A stretch of DNA of 64,000 bases from Siphonodentalium dalli (Eukaryota; Mollusca; Scaphopoda; Gadilida; Siphonodentaliidae): NCBI GenBank assembly GCA_032622095.1, contig CP136065.1, positions 110,649,195-110,713,194 on the forward strand, written 5' to 3'. The translations under genes were made by a program, and so were the position numbers. This document shows positions 1-11,366 of this stretch, piece after piece; the first letter of the stretch is position 1, and the number at the start of each line of letters is the position of its first letter. The notes under the pieces are model-generated. The model was not told where the DNA came from. It made no database searches and saw only the letters and a program-made list of their open reading frames with translations.

Positions 1-24
1 CGCATTAAGGGGTTGATGAAGTTC

Positions 25-455
25 GCTGAATTTTTCTCTCGCTCAAAATCCCATGACCACATTGAAACCGCCATTCATTTCTTATAAAACTATTTACATA
101 CGTTTAATATTGCTTCTACTTTTCCCATCGTGTTACGGCATGCAGACAGCACCCCCATCATATTTACCGCCATTAATTTTGTTATCTGTCATAATCCAAT
201 TAACTACATTGACCGTCCTTTTTTATTGACCGGACATGTTCGGACATGTTCGACCCATAGACTGTGTGGTTATTCATCACGATATTACATTTGGAAGTAT
301 GTCTGAAGGAATCGGTGTTGGTATAATTTGTGGGACGAGTGGATGAATTGAGAGATTATTACATGTAGTAGTCACTCCGTGGATTCCGTGGTTCATGCAA
401 TTTGTTTGTTCTCGCTGTCAAAATTTCATGATAACATTGAAACCGCGCCGTTCAT
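25..455. repeat. pair of ~60-bp diverged direct repeats
   Basis: A segment at 25-85 (Ctrl-type words TCTCGCTCAAAAT, CATTGAAACCGCC) recurs at about 398-455 with several substitutions and small indels. The rest of 1-707 shows no coding potential and is read as intron upstream of the lectin exon. Confidence 0.4.
232..251. promoter_or_regulatory. perfect p53-family response-element match
   Basis: Two copies of GGACATGTTC lie back to back with no spacer. Each fits the p53/p63/p73 half-site RRRCWWGYYY at every position, so the 20 bp is a full consensus site. It lies about 460 bp upstream of the lectin exon, probably inside that gene's intron. Binding is inferred from sequence match only; a chance tandem duplication of ten bases could also make it. 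Confidence 0.45.
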
Positions 456-707
456 ATTTCTTGTGTATACGATGAAAAGGTTCAATAAATTTGCAAATCG
501 TTCTCCATCTCACAAACCCCAACATTACCACCAAGATCATGCATGCAATGAGGGGGTATAGTTATAGCACGTCTAATAGATGTTATGTTCACATTCTGGA
601 CGCACTGCCGAACGCGGCAGAATCCCACAACCATATCATGGGCGTAAACGGTCCGCTTTGAGAATTATATATGAAATTTATATTAAATATAAGTCGATCT
701 CTTCCAG

Positions 708-924
708 CGTTATCTTTATTGGGCTTGTTTCTGAAGGAGATACATATCAGTGGCTCTCCTGTGATCCGTCCAGACAACTTACTGGTATTAACACTGATGG
801 GATTGATAACAGCAAAAGATGCTACCAGGCGGAGAACAAAGGAGTCCTTGAATTCAAGAAACACGATTGTGACCACGAGCATCCATTCATGTGTCAGTCA
901 CGAGGTTGGTTGCCCTCTGAATAA
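708..924 (+). CDS. C-type lectin-like domain, 3'-terminal exon
   Basis: The exon encodes the C-terminal half of a C-type lectin-like domain, an extracellular carbohydrate- or protein-binding fold. It starts after a pyrimidine-rich acceptor (CTCTTCCAG) with one base completing the previous codon. It runs 71 residues to TAA at 922-924. Family landmarks are FIGL in place of the usual WIGL, a central QWLSC, then a Cys followed by the terminal pair in HDCDHEHPFMCQ. The WND and EPN/QPD calcium-site motifs are missing, so calcium-dependent sugar binding is doubtful. An AATAAA overlaps the stop codon (920-925). Upstream exons lie outside the window or were not recognised. Family assignment is firm from the cysteine and hydrophobic spacing; function is unknown. 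Confidence 0.75.
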
Positions 925-1272
925 ATAGCTTTCTCTATTTTCCACGTCCACAGTGGGCCAACGACATAACATAATTGCATGCACAATGAGTATGAACCGA
1001 ATGCCAATATCATTAATATAAATAGGGTTACTTTTACTGTGCAAGGTGGATTATTGTGATCTTCTGGGTGTCTTATAGACCCACGCGTTTGGATGTCGTT
1101 ATCCCTGTGTGACATATTCTCAGTCCACCAAGACCTGGTAAGCCAAAAGTCCTGCCACACTGCCACGATATCGGTGAGTCATAACAAGTTAGCTATGTGG
1201 GGGTAGATCTGCAGGTTACACTGGTGTAAATAGGGTTCGGAGTGACGTCCAGTGGATGCCGGAGGAATAGAT
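925..1272. other. intergenic, nothing recognised
   Basis: The stretch follows the lectin stop codon and precedes the pearl-like repeats. I see no exon, RNA gene or clear repeat in it. Confidence 0.4.
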
Positions 1273-1890
1273 AGGAGACTAGCCGATGAGCCCGACGTTG
1301 TCCGGGCTATTCAAAAACCAAATTTCAAGTCGATAGCTCCACACGTTTCCGAGATCTAGTCTGCGCATGCGCGAAGCTGGCGCCTCACGGGCTCGGCGAC
1401 CCGATAACATTGGTATCCGGGGCAAGATACATTCACATAGCAAATTTCAAGTCGATAGCTCCACCCGTTTCCGAGATCTCGTCTGCGCATGCGCGAAGCT
1501 GACGTCGCACGGGCTCGGAGATCCGATAAAATTCGTATCCGGGGCAAGATACATTCACATAGCAAATTTCAAGTAGATAGCTCCACCCGTTTCCGAGATC
1601 TCGTCTGCGCATGCGCGAAGCTGGCGTTGCACGGGCTCGCCAACCCGATAAAATTCGTATCCGGGGCAAGATACATTCACAAAGCAAATTTCAAGTAGAT
1701 AGCTCCACCCGTTTCTGAGATCTCGTCTGCGCATGCGATGCACGGCGTCGCACGGGCTCGCCAATACGACAACGACCACCGCCTGGTCAAACTACACACA
1801 CGTACCAAGTTTCGTCCCGATCGGTCGAGAATCGTAGATTTGTATTAATGACAGACAAACAGACAGACAGACAGAGGTCTTCAAAATATA
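1273..1890 (+). mobile_element. pearl/Helentron-like non-autonomous element, copy 1
   Basis: A leader GAGACTAGCCGATG and a 6-bp-stem hairpin (AGCCCG...CGGGCT, 1289-1308) are followed by 122-bp tandem core units beginning at 1319, 1441, 1563 and 1685, the last one partial. Then comes a unique tail with a CAGA/ACAG microsatellite (1850-1873) and GGTCTTCAAAATATATATGAGA. This layout of terminal hairpin, tandem core and microsatellite tail is that of bivalve pearl elements and of non-autonomous Helentrons (HINE/DINE). The short six-frame ORFs inside arise from the repeat and are not genes. Confidence 0.7.
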
Positions 1891-2286
1891 TATGAGACTA
1901 GCCGATGAGCCCGACGTTGTCCGGGCTATTCAAAAACCAAATTTCAAGTCGATAGCTCTACCCGTTTCCGAGATCTGGTCTGCGCATGCGCGAAGCTGGC
2001 GTCGCACGGGCTCGGCGACCCGATAAAATTCGTATCCGGGGCAAGATACATTCACACACCAAATTTCAAGTCGATAGCTCCACCCGTTTCCGAGATCTCG
2101 TCTGCGCATGCGCGAAGCTGGCGTAGCACGGGCTCGGCGACCCGATAAAATTCGTATTCGGGGCAATATACATTCACATACCAAATTTCAAGTCGATAGC
2201 TCCACCCGTTTCCGAGATCTCTTCTGTGCATGCGCTGCACGGGCGTCCCACGGGCTCGCCAATACGACAACGACCACCGCCTGGTC
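1891..2286 (+). mobile_element. pearl/Helentron-like element, copy 2, 3'-truncated
   Basis: The copy repeats the same leader and hairpin (1908-1927) directly after copy 1, then has core units starting at 1938, 2060 and 2182. It breaks off after CGCCTGGTC, where a CAGGG-type sequence begins. The microsatellite tail is missing. Confidence 0.65.
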
Positions 2287-2460
2287 CAGGGTTGGGGCGA
2301 TTACATGCCAATGTGATCGATTACGATTACAATTACTTTTGATTTACATGATTACGATTACGATTACTGATTACATTTTTTCCAATGTAATCGATTACGA
2401 TTACAATTACTTTAGTAAATGTAATCGATTACTTTTTGATTACATCTGATTACAATTGTT
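2287..2460. repeat. GATTAC-rich sequence with hAT-like CAGGG end
   Basis: The segment opens with CAGGGTTGGGG, which looks like a hAT terminal inverted repeat, and continues with many degenerate GATTAC/GTAATC words. No matching CCCTG end or 8-bp duplication was found downstream, so it is at best a one-ended hAT fragment. Confidence 0.35.
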
Positions 2461-2822
2461 AGTTTCCAACCATTTTGATCGCATAGGAATAAATAATGAA
2501 ATAATTCAAATTAACATTACAAATTTGATTGAATAAAGACATCACTGCATAACATGGAAACAAGAAACGACTGAAACTATAGAAAGATGAAAGCAATAAA
2601 ATAAACATATAAACTTTTTTACATTTACATGTATTGCAAAGGTTTCATCGTGAAGTTATGCACCAATTTATAGGGAATACATTATGTTTTATGTGTATTT
2701 ATTTATGTAAATATATTTTAATATATTTTTAATTTTCTTACATGTATTCAAACTAACGCATAATATTTATGAAAATATCACCAGAAACAATTATAAATTA
2801 TTTGCATGTTCTGCTAGATTCA
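2461..2822. other. AT-rich spacer, nothing recognised
   Basis: This AT-rich stretch lies between the GATTAC repeat and the third pearl-like fragment. No coding or structural signal was seen. Confidence 0.4.
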
Positions 2823-3088
2823 ATCGGCGATAAAATTCGTATCCGGTGCAATATACATTCACATACCAAATTTCAAGTCGATAGCTCCACCCGTTTCCGA
2901 GATCTCGTCTGCGCATGCGCGAAGAGGGCGCCGCACGGGCTCGCCAATACGACAACGTCCACCGCCTGGTCAAACTACACACACGTACCAAGTTTCGTCC
3001 CGATCGGTCGAGAATCGTAGATTTGAAATAATGACAAACAGACAAACAGACAGACAGACAGAGGTCTTCAAAATATATATGAGATAAT
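2823..3088 (+). mobile_element. pearl/Helentron-like element, copy 3, 5'-truncated
   Basis: The fragment begins in mid core unit (CGATAAAATTCG), passes through one further core unit (from 2867) and keeps the unique tail with its CAGA microsatellite and the ending ATATATATGAGAT. The sequence junctions differ from those expected if it were the right half of copy 2 split by an insertion, so it is a separate truncated copy. Confidence 0.65.
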
Positions 3089-4387
3089 AAAATAGACACT
3101 GGGCCATGATTGGTTAATAGCCTTATGTGCTTTTTGCATAAAAAAAGTCACCACACCTCTTCCCTATGATTTCCCATAGGTAAAATAGCCATTGGCACAG
3201 GAATTAATGCTTTGTAGTGAAGTTTGAATTTTTTGGTGTGGTCTAAAATATGACAGTATTTTTTATGCGGTTCTGACACTAGTTACGAAAACACAAGATT
3301 TAAAGGCGATTTCCCTGCTAGATTTCCCTGCTTTTTTGTGTAAAAAGTTTCCCCAAAGTTAAATTTTCAGATTTAAAGAAAATGTTGGACCCACAATTTA
3401 TATTGCCAACAATATACTCTAAAACACTAGCACTGAGACCTATGGAATACATTTACACCAGTGTAATATGCAGTAATAGTCAAGATGTGTGGTGGTGGTG
3501 GGTGGTTCGAGGTAGGAAAATGTGTGATGTAAATTTGGTTCCAATCAACTTATTGATAAACTATTAATTAGGAAACATTAAGTTATTGGAATTATATCGC
3601 TTAGTTGTGTACTGTGTTTACCCGCTGCATTATTTCTGAGTATGTTATGCCCATATTAGTGACTAGAGAACACTGTATGCATCCATCAACAGATTGGACA
3701 CTCATGATTATATTATACCGATACATGAAGCCCAGCTAGTCCAGTGCATTTATGGTTTCACCTCAAACTAATTGCAACACAAAGTTGCTCAGTGGGAAAA
3801 TGTATTTTAACCCATCACCAACATACTAAAAATCAAAAGAATCAAGAATGACGAAATTGATGAATTTTGTGAAATACATTTGTCAAAATTTGGTAAAATA
3901 CTCAATTTATAGCTTTTCAAGAATGTTTATAAAAAACTTTATTTCACAAGGCCTTCCATTGATATATCCATTTTGTGGAGTATACAACCCTGATTACAGA
4001 ACAGAAAACCTTTCCCAGATATGTTGAGTAATTTATGTGCCTCCAAAATTTGGAGTTTATCTAATTTCGGAGCCTCAATTTCTCAAAATTAGTTAAAATC
4101 CATTTTTTATGGTCTTTAATTTAAAAAAAAAAATGAAGGGATTTCTTGTTGTTTTAGTCATTTCCTCTCTAGGTTGTGATTTCTTTATGCATTTATGATT
4201 GAGAGCCTAGAGGACAACATTATTCTTAAACAAAATGTGTGTTCCACCATTGTATGGACTTAGCCAAATTTGCCTGTGCATGGTCCAGAACCGGCGTGAT
4301 GAAATAGCATATTTGAGGTCATACAGCTCAATAAATATATATCCATTTTCCCTGTATTTCTCATAATCACTTAAGTATTATACATGG
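3089..4387. other. AT-rich intergenic DNA, nothing recognised
   Basis: No exon, RNA gene or tandem repeat could be supported. Several homopolymer A/T runs are present. Confidence 0.4.
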
Positions 4388-5372
4388 TTAAACACAATGT
4401 GAAGGAATTTCCAAAATCATGGTGTAGGAAATCAAATTATAGCCCTATGAATCCTGAGAATTGACTCTTTTACAAAAATACCATTTTGGGCATTTTTTTT
4501 CCATTTTTAAAGGTTTTTGAGTATAAACAGTAAAAACAATGTGCGTTTAATGTGTAAAATCATTTGAACTTTCCTTCTAAAACATTTAATGTTGAAATAA
4601 TAGCCTTATATTGGATATGTCAATGAATGTCACTGAATTTCACTCATTATTCTGGAAACTGACGCCAAATTTGAATATCTGAAAAATGGGGTAGGGGAAA
4701 TCATATTCACAAAATCTCAGAAAACATGGACCTTGATGAAGTTGATGCATATAACTTTACTATCACCAGCTCCTACAATCATTATCCTTTGATACAGAGT
4801 ATACTGCTTCCTGTTTTGATGTTCATATTTAGAGCTACGATCGTTTTTGTTGCCACTCGATGGCGAAATGGTGAACCATTATTTCGGGGTTGTTCTATAT
4901 AACATTCTCATAAAGTTCTAAATAAACCTCCACTAAAGTACTAAACTTTTTATTATGCAAGAATACTCGACACAAACTGGAATAAAACAACCGTTTGTCT
5001 CCAATAACTAGAATATGGTTACAAGATCATAGCCTTTTGTGATTTCTCCTACCGCATTATCAATGTACAAATTTGGAGTCAGTTTCTTGAAAAATATGTG
5101 AAATCCAGTGACTGTTGATTGGCATATCCAATGTAATCCTATTTTTCCAACACTAAGTGTTTTAGAGGGAACGTTCAAATGATTTTACACATTAAACACT
5201 ATAATTTTGTTCATTTGTTGATTACTATTTGTGCCCAAAAAAAAAATTTATTAATGGACAAAAACACCATAAAACATACCAAAAGGGCATTTTTTGGAAA
5301 AGAGTCAATACTAAGGATTCATTTTGGCACATATGTGTTTAGCAACTCCAGCACAGTGTATTTAACCTAATA
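4388..5372. mobile_element. old long inverted repeat (foldback or long-TIR MITE)
   Basis: The reverse complement of about 5008-5372 aligns with about 4388-4710. Shared blocks include ATTGACTCTTTT near the outside, TTTAATGTGTAAAATCATTTG in the middle and GGAAATCA near the inside. Arms of about 320-360 bp enclose a ~300-bp spacer. Divergence and indels indicate an old element. No terminal duplication was identified, so the superfamily is open. Confidence 0.6.
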
Positions 5373-5406
5373 CACTTATAGTGTGGTCGTGGTACGCAAA
5401 AAAAGG

Positions 5407-5553
5407 GGGTTGACCCAGAAGAAATTGGTAAAGAAGCGATCTTGGTGTCATTCGACGCGGGAGAATCTCTGCAACAACATATCCAAAATCCGCTAAAATC
5501 CGCTTTGGGGAAAATCCAGGATCCAAGATGGCGTCCAACATGGCCGCCGTTAA
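5407..5553. repeat. ~150-bp dispersed module, copy 1, with YY1-like core
   Basis: The segment runs from TGACCCAGAAGAAATTGG to a CAAGATGGCGTCC/CATGGCCGCC motif pair and recurs at 6069-6223 with about 80% visible identity. The AAGATGGCG core matches the YY1 consensus. Confidence 0.6.
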
Positions 5554-6068
5554 TCAAAAGAGACTATGACTGAGATTAATTTGATTATAGTGAGAACAAA
5601 TGTTACCATATGTATACAAATGTAAACATTTTTGCGAAGGTAAAGTATTATTCCACCTATCTATAGAAAAAATGGAACCCCTCGCCCCAGATGGCTGCCA
5701 AAATGGTGGCCTAAACTCGAAAATTTGATTTTTTTGCCTAATATCTTAAAGTTCAGTTCCTGTTGTTTGATAATGATTTCGACTGGCGATTTTTCGGTTA
5801 GTCTTATTCATGTTAATGCAGCATTGGAGCAATGACAGATACCATATATGTGGTCCCAGACTCATCTACACCCTCAGAACGCGGTGTAAAATTCCACAAA
5901 AATCACCATTGGGATTCCAGTCATATATCAACAAGAAATGGACAGAACTGTACAATGTAAGTTGAGCACACCACTATCTATGAATACTCCAATTCAATGA
6001 AACCAAAATTGGCGCTTTGTCTCAAAATGGCGGTAAAATATGGAAATGGCGGATATTTAGAATGGTCG

Positions 6069-6223
6069 TCGGAGTGTTAGACCCAGAAGGAATTGGTAAA
6101 GAGGTGGTTTTGGTGTCTCTCGACACGGGAGAATGTCGTGTGTAACATATCCAAAATACGCTAAAATCCGCTGTGGGGAAAAAAAGAAAAGAATTCAAGA
6201 TGGCGTCCAACATGGTCGCCAAT
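6069..6223. repeat. ~150-bp dispersed module, copy 2
   Basis: This is the direct-repeat partner of 5407-5553, with the same order of blocks: GACCCAGAAGGAATTGG, CACGGGAGAAT, CATATCCAAAATACGC and AAGATGGCGTCC. The spacer between the two copies also carries GATGGCTGCCAAAATGG-type motifs (about 5689) and a further one follows at 6361. Confidence 0.6.
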
Positions 6224-8862
6224 AATAATGAAAATAGCAAATAGGTAGTTATTCACTAAAACCCACTCGACAAAACGCCAATTCAGCACAAATACACATC
6301 ATTGATTGAAATCAACATGTTTTTTGTGGGTATGAGTAGCCAATCACGATTCCAAATTTTAAGATGGCTGCCAAAATGGCCACCGAAAATTTAAGTTCTG
6401 TTCAGAGGAAAGCCGAAACAACACTTCAGTTGTAAGCTAACGATGACATACTCATGTTGCCAATCTACTACCCCAATCATTTCAGCGCGTAATGTTCCAA
6501 CGAAGCAGTATCTACTGCAGGATTCAACATCATGTCCACTTATTACGAGGGACTATCTGGAAATTTATTAGAAAGACATTAAATTAAATCTGGATTATTT
6601 GAAAACACACTTCAATAATTCTACTTATAACGACTATTCGGAACAGCAAATATATGGGCATCGGTGGTCTAGTCCGGAAGCATCAGACTATAATGGGTTT
6701 CCCAGTGATGGCGAATCGGGAAAGTGGAAAGGACAGGAAGGAAGAGCGAATAATCTGGGGTTTACTTAATGGGTGGGCAAGTTGGTTATCGGAGCTAGGT
6801 AGTTTCAAAGTGAAATTATTTTCCTCAATGTCAAGAGGAAAAATGAAAATTCTGCACGTACATTGTATACTCTTCACACTCCATGTGACAATTCCGTGTC
6901 ATGCGACTGTTGGTATATACATGTGGATAGAAACATTCTAGTAAATATATAGACGCACCGATATCTACTACACATTGAGTGAATTTCATCAATGATATGT
7001 AGACACAATGCGCCACGGCTGGATCTGACCCGTAGGCGTAAACGTATCAACCATTTAGCTTGATGAACTGGTATTTCAAGGTTGTCATTGGATAGAAATG
7101 CCACATGAACATGGTGATCAACAACATGTTTGTCAAAGAAATGTGAACAATGAACATGTTCTCTTTTCCGGATGCTAGACAATCAAACTGCCACATAAGG
7201 CTTTCATCCATGCTGATCACAGAGCACGAAATATGTGCAAATTAATGACATGAAAATTATCTCATGCAGACGACGTACTCTAGACCTACATCCAACGTCA
7301 TTTCCTATACTAACTTTTCCTTTTGTACAGACGGTTTCGAGTTTTGAAAATCACGCTTGTCCAAGAAGTTCTCCACATACTTACCGAGTCGATGTGTAAA
7401 CAATGTATGGGGATAGTTTCCTCATACATATATGTATTTGACACACGTATTTTCTAGGACATAATACATCAATATTTACCGGAAAGCTGTATCTGGGAAG
7501 AGAATAGAGTAAAACCACTATTCGTACATGTCGAAATGGGGAATCCATGGGCTACATTTAGTTCAGCGAGTTCCAAAAATGTGCGTTCACACTCCGTTTA
7601 GCGGAAATTTATAGTCATTATGTTTTACTTTCTATGGAAACCGTCCAACTAAAGAGTTTTTTTCAGTGTATCTCAACCTAGCTATAAATCGGACACGTTC
7701 GTGTTTTGGTAACCTTCTTAAGAGGTTGGAGAATATGATTTTTCATACATAGTCCAGATTAAAACAATACTGTATTCAATAAGAGATAAATATGCACCTA
7801 CAATTTTTTTTCGTAAAGGAATCAAAGCGCAAATATCCTATATTTATGACTTCTATTGTTGTCGGAGGGCCATATTTGATGCCATCTCGGATCTTAAAGT
7901 GTTCCCAAAGCTGATTTTATCATATATCCGATAGAGTATTCTGAAGTCAAAATCGCTCTCTGCTTACTTATTCTGGATCAACCTCTTTTGCGACTATCGA
8001 GACCGTGTATCGCAAGTGAAACGAAATGATGGCCGAGCCCGAATAGTTAATATTTCGTCGCATCAGTGCTATAGTGTCGTAACCCACATTTTCAACTTTC
8101 CGAGAAAATGAAGGTTGAAGATTTCAGACAACATTTCCATAAAACATTCTTAAATCAATAAATGGGACATGGAAGTAACAGCGGCTTCTATAAGCCCCGT
8201 GATGACGATTTACGTAAATATGCGATGCTTGCCCGTGTAAAGAAATAGTCCCATATAAATAAGACTCTTTGGCGTAGTTAATGGCGTACAATTATTGAAA
8301 TAACTTTTCGAACTATATCATTATAAGCCACATACACTGATTCTTCTTCATTCCTAGTCCGTAGCGTTCCGAATGTAAACAGACGACAAACCTGATGTCA
8401 AATGTCACGTATGCGCAACAATAATACATTTGGGTACACCTGGCTATATTTGCTGTTATAAAATTACCGTTGAATATCATTATTATAGAATTGGTTTAAC
8501 GAATGGAATAAGGACCGGGTCATGTAATACATACATCTACTGAAGTGTGTGCATTCATAACCTATTTGAACCTATTTGAAGTATAATGCACAACATAGAG
8601 TCCATTTTAGTATCAAGTAGCGAACTCCAAACAGTTCGAATGCATACCAATCATGTCAAAATCCTATACACCATTACACTGCCCTTTGAAACTTATTATC
8701 CGGTTCCTTATTCAAAAGAAAATCTTGTTCGGCTTTTTTAGGCTTCAAAGATATAAAAGAATCCAGGCTTCAAAGATATAAAAGAAACCAGGCACCGAAA
8801 CGTCATATAATGGATATCTTACCTGCAACGCTGTTTGTACAATAATCTATGATTTGTTCCAG
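6224..8862. other. intergenic or 5' intron of the PAN-mucin gene, nothing firm
   Basis: The first exon or exons of the gene that continues at 8863 should lie here or further left, but no ATG-signal-peptide-donor arrangement could be supported. A 26-bp direct duplication (GGCTTCAAAGATATAAAAGA) occurs at about 8740-8791. Confidence 0.35.
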
Positions 8863-8988
8863 GTGGTGGATGTCCCATGGAACCTGAGTTTGAAACACCA
8901 TTTATGACGCAAACAATACAAACCGAGTCAGACTGCAAGGAGTCATGTGTTACAACGGCAAATTGTTGGTCTGCTGTTCATCTTCGAG
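8863..8988 (+). CDS. PAN-mucin membrane protein gene, PAN/apple exon 1
   Basis: First recognised exon of a gene continued at 10571, 13725 and 19376. It is flanked by ATTTGTTCCAG and GTGAGA and is a symmetric phase 1-1 exon of 126 bp. It encodes the first two thirds of a PAN/apple domain: a lead cysteine in GGCPMEPEF, the CKESC pair typical of the domain's central helix, and CWSAVHLR. PAN/apple domains are extracellular six-cysteine modules that bind proteins or carbohydrates. The exon joins in frame to 10571, which supplies the last two cysteines. The domain call rests on cysteine spacing read by eye. The upstream signal-peptide exon was not found, so the gene is incomplete at its 5' end. Confidence 0.75.
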
Positions 8989-10570
8989 GTGAGAACGTAT
9001 GATAAAATTAAAATGATATTTTCTTCAATCCACAAGTTGATCAATTCCTGCAATCAACATGGGTCAATAAATATGTTATCTTTGTACTCGTTTTTATAAT
9101 TTTAATGTCGAACACATATACAGTTCTTTGCTTCATTTTGGTACATTTTTGTACATCAACAACTTAGTTACTTTTATTCAATTATATATCGTACACCACG
9201 CCTAGAAAATCGGGAAAATTATTGAAAAAGGCTAAAAACCTTTAAAGCATCATTTCAAGGGGATGATAGTATATGGAAAATACGTTTTTCATGTAGAAAA
9301 TGGTACTTTCGAATTGTTAGAAAAGAGCATTTTAAAGCAAGCACGCTTTGTTTTTAATGCGAAAATAGGGCGTTCTACGCTGATTTACCACTTAACTTTG
9401 ATAAATTCCAGAAAGTAGAATATGATACGAGTTTGTCGGACATCACGCGGTTAATCGAATGAAGTATAGGGCTCGCGGGTAAAATATTCATAAGAAAGAC
9501 AAACATTTTGAAAACAAACCTACCGTATTTCTTCGAGTCGAACGTGATTTATTGAAAGATTACGTTCACTGCCGTTAACTGTGGTACCATGCACTCCATG
9601 CTGCCTGGGACTGTCGTTTGGCACGATAATGGGATACGCATGATTCAACTGAATCATGTCATGACTTGTACATGTAAGAACTATATATAATGTTTGTAAT
9701 TTATTATTATAACCATCTTGTATAGAATTGATTATCACAAGCAGTTATAAATAAAGTTAGTATACAATGTTGTGTATAGTATCTGTTTTCTTGTACGAAT
9801 CCAGGTTGTTGTGAAAATGTCATATTGGACGAGACGAGTCACATTGGACTCGATTCCAATATGACTTTCGGGAGTCAAATATGACCTTTTCCCGGATTAT
9901 ATGTGACGCCTTTTGGCTTATCAGAAATAATGTTAGTTAAGAGATGGATAATAAAAGTATATATTGGAATTGTCTATATTCTTCATCGTGGGGCTCATCA
10001 ATAAAGAAAAACACACGACGAACAGTTAATACAGGTGCAGAAGGTTTCCTGTTCCTCGGTAGAAAATTATCACTGGCAGATAATAAGGTTAAGGTCAACA
10101 GCGCTCTCTGTGCGCATCAGTGAGTAGTAGCTAAATGCACGAAGCGGTGGTCATAAAAATTGCATATATGGCAGATTTTGGTGCAGAAAAATAATACGAC
10201 GCAATTGTAACCAGTTACTGGATTCTAGAAATATGTCAGTTATTTTTTTTTTAAATCTCTCTTGCTACTCTTATATCATTTTCAATGCAATTTCAAATAC
10301 GCGGGAAATGGAAATGTAGAAGGTTCTCGATTGTTTTGGGGCTTCTCATATACACAATTTCCCACTTGATGTGTGTCCCTTTTCGCTTTATCGTTTTGTC
10401 TTGTAAAAAACAACTCACTGAAATATTTTGGTGCACACGTACATTTTCAAATTTACGAAAACTGTGATCTGAAGAATATCAAGATAATTTATCTTGAGAA
10501 TTTTCGATTTTCAGAGCATGGAGTCACTATATATGTGAGTTTAATTTTGCGTTATTTATAATCTGAATAG
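8989..10570 (+). other. intron 1 of the PAN-mucin gene
   Basis: The intron runs from GTGAGA to AATCTGAATAG. A 47-bp hairpin lies at 9819-9865 (arms GTCATATTGG/CCAATATGAC, inner stem CGAGTC/GACTCG). No other exon or repeat was supported. Confidence 0.6.
9819..9865. repeat. short imperfect palindrome in intron 1
   Basis: The outer arms GTCATATTGG and CCAATATGAC and the inner arms CGAGTC and GACTCG pair around a short loop. It may be a decayed MITE tip. Confidence 0.5.
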
Positions 10571-10663
10571 ATAGCAACGACGATCTCGTGTGCTACTTGC
10601 TGCTAGCTGCAGCGGGCGTGAATGATAAGAATGTCACCATGGTCACGAAGAACTGCCTTCAAC
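10571..10663 (+). CDS. PAN-mucin membrane protein gene, PAN/apple exon 2
   Basis: A 93-bp symmetric phase 1-1 exon between CTGAATAG and GTGAGT. The split codon with exon 1 gives Asp, and the joined frame reads ...HLRDSNDDLVCYLLLA..., then NDKNVTMVTKNC. The two cysteines complete the six expected for a PAN/apple domain, with the C-x-L strand and the C-terminal strand before the last Cys both recognisable. The acceptor has a weak pyrimidine tract. The choice of AG at 10569-10570 is supported because it alone keeps the phase of exon 1; the AG four bases downstream would break the frame. NVT is a potential N-glycosylation site. Confidence 0.7.
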
Positions 10664-11366
10664 GTGAGTAGCGTTTATCATATTCTTTGAAGGTGTACTT
10701 TCACAAAACTGGAATTATTGCCAAACAAATGATCATTAAATTTTCCATATCTCAATTGCACACTTGTGTGTGATAAACTTTGGAGTGGCATATGGTATGT
10801 ATACTTATGTTTTATCGCCTATTGATGCGAGCGATTGTGGGCCTGAGTCTCTCCATATATTTGAACGCTAATCTCCTGCAAATTTTAGTTATATAGTGAT
10901 TGATTAATTTGCAGCGATTTCATTGGGTAGGTATTAAATAAACAACGAGGAAGGTGCATTCAAGTAGATTGTCGTTTATATCCAAGCACATAATAAATCC
11001 ACGAATTGTCGGATACTTACAATACAACTTTGCCAGCGTGCGTACGTTCTCTTATGTTTACTGCTTATGTCAACTTGTTATTTAATTCATTACCACAATT
11101 GGCAAGACAATACCATTTAGTCCATTTTGTAAAAGGTTAGATATATAGCAGTAACTAACTTTATGTTAATTATTTAGCAAACAACATTTCTAATGCTATC
11201 TCCAAACGCCCTCCCTCACTCGCATCCTCTCTGCCTCTCGTTTATCCTCTCTTTCTGGTGCTGGTGGTTTCGCTATTTTCTACGATACCACATTCAATCA
11301 TGCACCATAAGCGTAACGTATATATAATTAGAATGTTGTCAGCGCAAGCTGAATGGATTCTTTTAA

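Noticed and set aside
1356-2270. Several overlapping short open frames on both strands (MREAGVAR- and MLCECILP-type)
   Set aside because: They are translations of the 122-bp pearl-like unit. The unit length is not a multiple of three and the frames shift from copy to copy.
2287-2822. Complete hAT insertion splitting a pearl-like element
   Set aside because: No matching right end or 8-bp duplication, and the pearl-like sequences on the two sides are not contiguous parts of one unit.
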